DNA of 64,000 nt from Arabidopsis thaliana (lineage: Eukaryota; Streptophyta; Magnoliopsida; Brassicales; Brassicaceae), in contig NC_003076.8 of the NCBI RefSeq assembly GCF_000001735.4, forward strand, positions 22,943,835 through 23,007,834. The letters run 5' to 3'. This document shows positions 60,450-64,000 of the stretch, in pieces (within the stretch, counting starts at the first letter, position 1; the number at the start of each line of letters is the position of its first letter). Both the position numbers and the translations under genes were made by a program. The notes under the pieces were generated by a model. It was not told the origin of the DNA and made no database searches. It was given only the letters and a program-made list of their open reading frames with translations.

Positions 60450-63400
60450 ATGGTATTGAACTTTAGAGATAAGTCCTGCATTTTTCTGGCAATTCTTTGT
60501 TGTTTATCATTGAGTTGTATAGTAAAAGCATCAGTCTCTTATGATCGTAAAGCTGTGATCATCAATGGACAAAGAAGAATCCTTCTCTCCGGTTCCATTC
60601 ACTATCCACGAAGCACCCCTGAGGTAACAATCTTTATTCACATTTTTAACTTATATGTTTCTTCTAAAATTTGATTATTTCACTTTCAATGGATTTTTAT
60701 AACTTCTGATCAAAGTTTTCTTCTATCTCTCTGTTTTTCTGAATTCGATTGGCTTATTTTGATTTTTATGCAATGTGTTTCATTTCCAAGATTTTTCCTT
60801 CACATGGGTTTTGCTTATTATCTGCATAATATATTTTTTTAAAGTGTTTTTATTTGAAAGAAATTAAATGATTCATTGAATGCTCTGTTTTGTGTGTAGA
60901 TGTGGCCTGGCCTAATACAGAAAGCCAAAGAAGGAGGCTTGGATGTTATTGAGACTTATGTTTTTTGGAATGGCCATGAACCTTCTCCTGGACAAGTAAT
61001 TTTCAAGAAAATATACTAAAATGTTTTTAAAATTGAATTTTCTTCTCTCACAAGTCACATGTCTTCTAAATTTTCTTTATGATTTTTTCTTCAGTATTAT
61101 TTTGGAGACAGGTATGATTTGGTTAAGTTCATCAAGTTGGTGCACCAAGCTGGTCTCTATGTTAATCTCAGAATTGGCCCTTATGTTTGTGCTGAATGGA
61201 ATTTTGGGTAAATAAATTTAAACACTCATTCCCTCCTTGAAAGGTTCATTATCCGTCCTAAAATGATTGGTTATCAAATTTTATTTTTTTAATATTTGTT
61301 ATGGTTTTTTAGGGGATTTCCGGTTTGGCTCAAATTTGTTCCCGGTATGGCTTTTAGGACGGATAATGAACCTTTCAAGGTTTGAAACTCTAAACAAAAA
61401 CTCACTTTTGCCCTCTCATATATTAAACCTTTTTTTTTATCTTCTGATTGGATGATTAAATATGAATTCTTATTGATATTGGAAAGGCTGCAATGAAGAA
61501 ATTCACTGAAAAGATTGTATGGATGATGAAAGCAGAAAAGTTGTTTCAAACTCAAGGAGGACCCATCATTCTTGCACAGGTCTGTTGTTGTTTGTTACAT
61601 TAAATATCATTAACCAATGATTAAAAATGGAGGGAACAAATTAAATGTTTTTATTTAATTAATTGTGTAAAAATGAAAAAAAAAATGATATGGACAGATT
61701 GAGAATGAATATGGACCAGTGGAATGGGAAATAGGAGCACCGGGAAAGGCTTATACAAAATGGGTAGCTCAAATGGCATTAGGACTCTCAACTGGTGTTC
61801 CATGGATTATGTGCAAGCAAGAAGATGCTCCTGGTCCTATCGTACGTTCTTTCTTATCATATGCATAATATTCTGGCTGAACTACAACACAAAGTTTTAT
61901 TTTTGTTTTGCTACACAAAAAGTTTTTGTTTTATATATAAGAAATTTTAAGTATGAAGTACCAAACCGGTATGATTTTTTGGGGTTTTCTTTGATAACCG
62001 TTGACTCGGGTTTATTACTACCAAAGCATGTCATCAACATAACAAGAAATTAAAAATGGTTTAGAGTTTTTTTGTTCTTGTTGGTTAGATTCTCTCTAAT
62101 TCCTCTGTTTTCCTCCTTTCTATTTCTATTACTAATGGTTATTTGTAAAAAAAAAAAATACAGATAGACACATGCAATGGTTATTACTGTGAAGATTTCA
62201 AACCGAACTCAATCAACAAGCCAAAGATGTGGACAGAGAATTGGACTGGTTGGTAAGTCACAACATCAACATGCCTAGAAACTTTTAGTTTGATAAAAAA
62301 TCATAGATTAAGAGATATCAATTTTCATTCTTTCAAAACAAGTAAACCACTGTTTCAAATATGTAAATCAAATCTCAGGTACACAGATTTTGGAGGTGCG
62401 GTACCATACAGACCAGTCGAAGATATTGCATACTCCGTTGCACGATTTATCCAAAAAGGAGGTTCCCTCGTCAATTACTATATGGTAACAAAAATAAAAC
62501 AGAGTTACATATGAATGCACATAGATGTTTTCACTTCTTTTTTTTTTGGCTTAATGTGTGTTTATATACCTTTTTATAGTATCATGGAGGAACAAATTTC
62601 GACAGAACAGCCGGTGAGTTCATGGCTTCAAGCTATGACTATGACGCTCCTCTCGATGAATACGGTACTAAACCAAACTCAAAAGATATAATAAATATCT
62701 CTGAATGATTAGCTAACCTAATTCTGTTTACTTCAAAAAGGCTTACCAAGAGAACCAAAGTATAGTCACTTGAAAGCATTGCATAAAGCCATCAAACTTA
62801 GTGAGCCAGCTTTGCTTTCTGCTGATGCTACCGTTACATCGCTTGGAGCTAAGCAAGAAGTAACGATCAAAGCTTTTTTTTTAACTTACTTATGTTTAGA
62901 TTTCAAATGAGAAACAAACCTCATGCTTTTGCATGTTGCTTTCAGGCTTATGTGTTCTGGTCTAAATCATCTTGTGCTGCGTTTTTATCGAACAAAGATG
63001 AGAACTCTGCAGCGAGAGTTCTGTTCCGTGGATTCCCATATGATTTGCCTCCTTGGTCAGTCAGTATTTTACCTGATTGCAAAACAGAGGTTTACAACAC
63101 TGCAAAGGTAAGACAGAACAAGAAACTTCTTTGTCAAGAAAGCTACCTTCTTGATATTTAGATTGAATTGACCCTCTGTGTTTTTGAATAAACAGGTCAA
63201 TGCACCAAGCGTACACAGGAATATGGTTCCTACTGGTACTAAATTCTCTTGGGGATCATTCAACGAAGCGACTCCTACAGCGAATGAAGCTGGTACGTTT
63301 GCAAGAAACGGGCTTGTGGAACAAATAAGCATGACTTGGGACAAATCTGACTATTTTTGGTATATAACAGAGTAAGTATAAGAACATCAAAACTCTCTTT

Positions 63401-63973
63401 GTTTTTGTCTCAATCTTCGGAAAGATCCTCACGGTTGGTATGGTTTATGTGTATTTTACTCAGCATTACAATCGGTTCCGGTGAGACATTTTTGAAGACT
63501 GGTGATTCACCTCTTCTTACAGTTATGTCAGCTGGACATGCTCTTCATGTGTTTGTCAATGGTCAGCTTTCAGGTAATATAAGAGAAACAATGGAAGCTT
63601 GTCTAGTCTCTGTGTTGTTTTAGTCCTGTAACTTGAAAACATTGTTGGAATTTGCTCTGTTTCAGGAACTGCTTATGGAGGACTTGACCACCCAAAACTA
63701 ACCTTTAGCCAGAAGATCAAACTACATGCAGGTGTCAACAAGATTGCTCTTCTGAGTGTTGCAGTGGGTCTCCCGGTAAGTTCTTGATGGATCTTTAAAA
63801 GCAGTTTTTGTGCCAAGAAGATAATTAGGTTCTGAACTTTGTGGCTCTTGTTTTGTTTGCAGAACGTTGGTACACATTTTGAACAGTGGAATAAAGGAGT
63901 TCTTGGTCCGGTCACATTGAAGGGAGTAAACTCAGGAACATGGGACATGTCGAAATGGAAATGGTCCTATAAG
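60450..63973 (+). CDS. BGAL4: beta-galactosidase, GH35 (BGAL4), 3' part cut off by the window end
   Basis: A secreted, cell-wall GH35 beta-galactosidase acting on terminal galactosyl residues of wall polysaccharides. Fifteen exons are visible: 60450-60623, 60900-60995, 61095-61207, 61313-61379, 61487-61579, 61698-61841, 62164-62252, 62379-62484, 62580-62664, 62741-62859, 62946-63107, 63196-63371, 63464-63573, 63666-63775, 63863-63973. Frame is kept throughout, and exon 15 ends at a normal donor (AAG/gtcctc), so more exons lie beyond the right edge. The N-terminus is a signal peptide ([19 protein letters not shown]), cleaved before [13 protein letters not shown]. The GH35 signature [15 protein letters not shown] carries the acid/base Glu (E185), and TENWTGW carries the nucleophile Glu (E254). 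The family sandwich domains follow ([13 protein letters not shown]). The full enzyme is about 720 aa from memory; roughly 560 are covered here. Confidence 0.93.
61235..61380. repeat. perfect 29-bp inverted repeat across BGAL4 intron 3 and exon 4
   Basis: The arm at 61235-61263 (in intron 3) is the exact reverse complement of 61352-61380 (the last 28 bases of exon 4 plus the first base of intron 4). The loop is 88 nt and contains the intron 3 acceptor. The intron arm reads CCTTGAAAGGTTCATTATCC... and therefore looks like an inverted copy of exon sequence. Confidence 0.95.
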
Positions 63974-64000
63974 GTCCTCCACTGAAATTCAAAACCACTT

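Overview
The window is plant nuclear DNA. It has short GT-AG introns, AT-rich intergenic DNA, telo-box and site II promoter motifs, and Brassicaceae-type gene families. From the reconstructed proteins and their order I recognise Arabidopsis thaliana chromosome 5, lower arm, about AT5G56710 to AT5G56870. That identification is from memory, not a search. Exon junctions below were read by eye from splice sites and reading frame; each model reported as intact keeps its frame.

Layout. 0.1-1.2 kb: ribosomal protein eL31 (RPL31C, minus). 1.7-2.9 kb: a two-exon cytosolic NAD-malate dehydrogenase (plus), convergent with a 21-exon M16 metallopeptidase (minus, 3.1-8.7 kb). 9.2-11.7 kb: type B histone acetyltransferase HAG2 (minus). 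12.0 kb: tRNA-Pro(UGG). 12.3-13.4 kb: a Copia-type fossil. 14.2-16.8 kb: NDL1 (plus). 17.7-18.7 kb: cytosolic serine acetyltransferase SERAT1;1 (minus). 19.4-22.4 kb: a tandem EFFECTOR OF TRANSCRIPTION pair (minus): a truncated copy next to full-length ET2. 24.8-27.6 kb: receptor-like cytoplasmic kinase with a USP-like N-terminus (plus). 28.2-28.6 kb: decayed metallothionein MT1B (minus). 29.2-34.0 kb: three tandem F-box/LRR/FBD genes (plus), the first without an F-box. 34.4-35.5 kb: Copia gag fossil. 37.0-38.3 kb: SHAQKYF-type MYB-related repressor (plus). 41.6-44.1 kb: a gene of unknown function, 551 aa (minus). 45.8-47.5 kb: GNC/GATA21 (minus). 47.5-60.4 kb: nearly 13 kb without a recognisable gene. 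60.45 kb to the right edge: BGAL4 beta-galactosidase (plus, cut by the window end).

The genes do not form a pathway; this is ordinary mixed plant euchromatin with two local tandem families (ET and F-box). I found no undescribed multi-gene system. The best second-look items are: a perfect 29-bp inverted repeat joining BGAL4 intron 3 to exon 4; precise intron absence plus loss of the zinc repeats in the truncated ET copy; a GC-AG intron in the MYB gene; an orphan telo-box/site II promoter with a hairpin; C-terminal membrane anchors on the M16 peptidase and on the unknown protein; and the large gene-free interval upstream of GNC.
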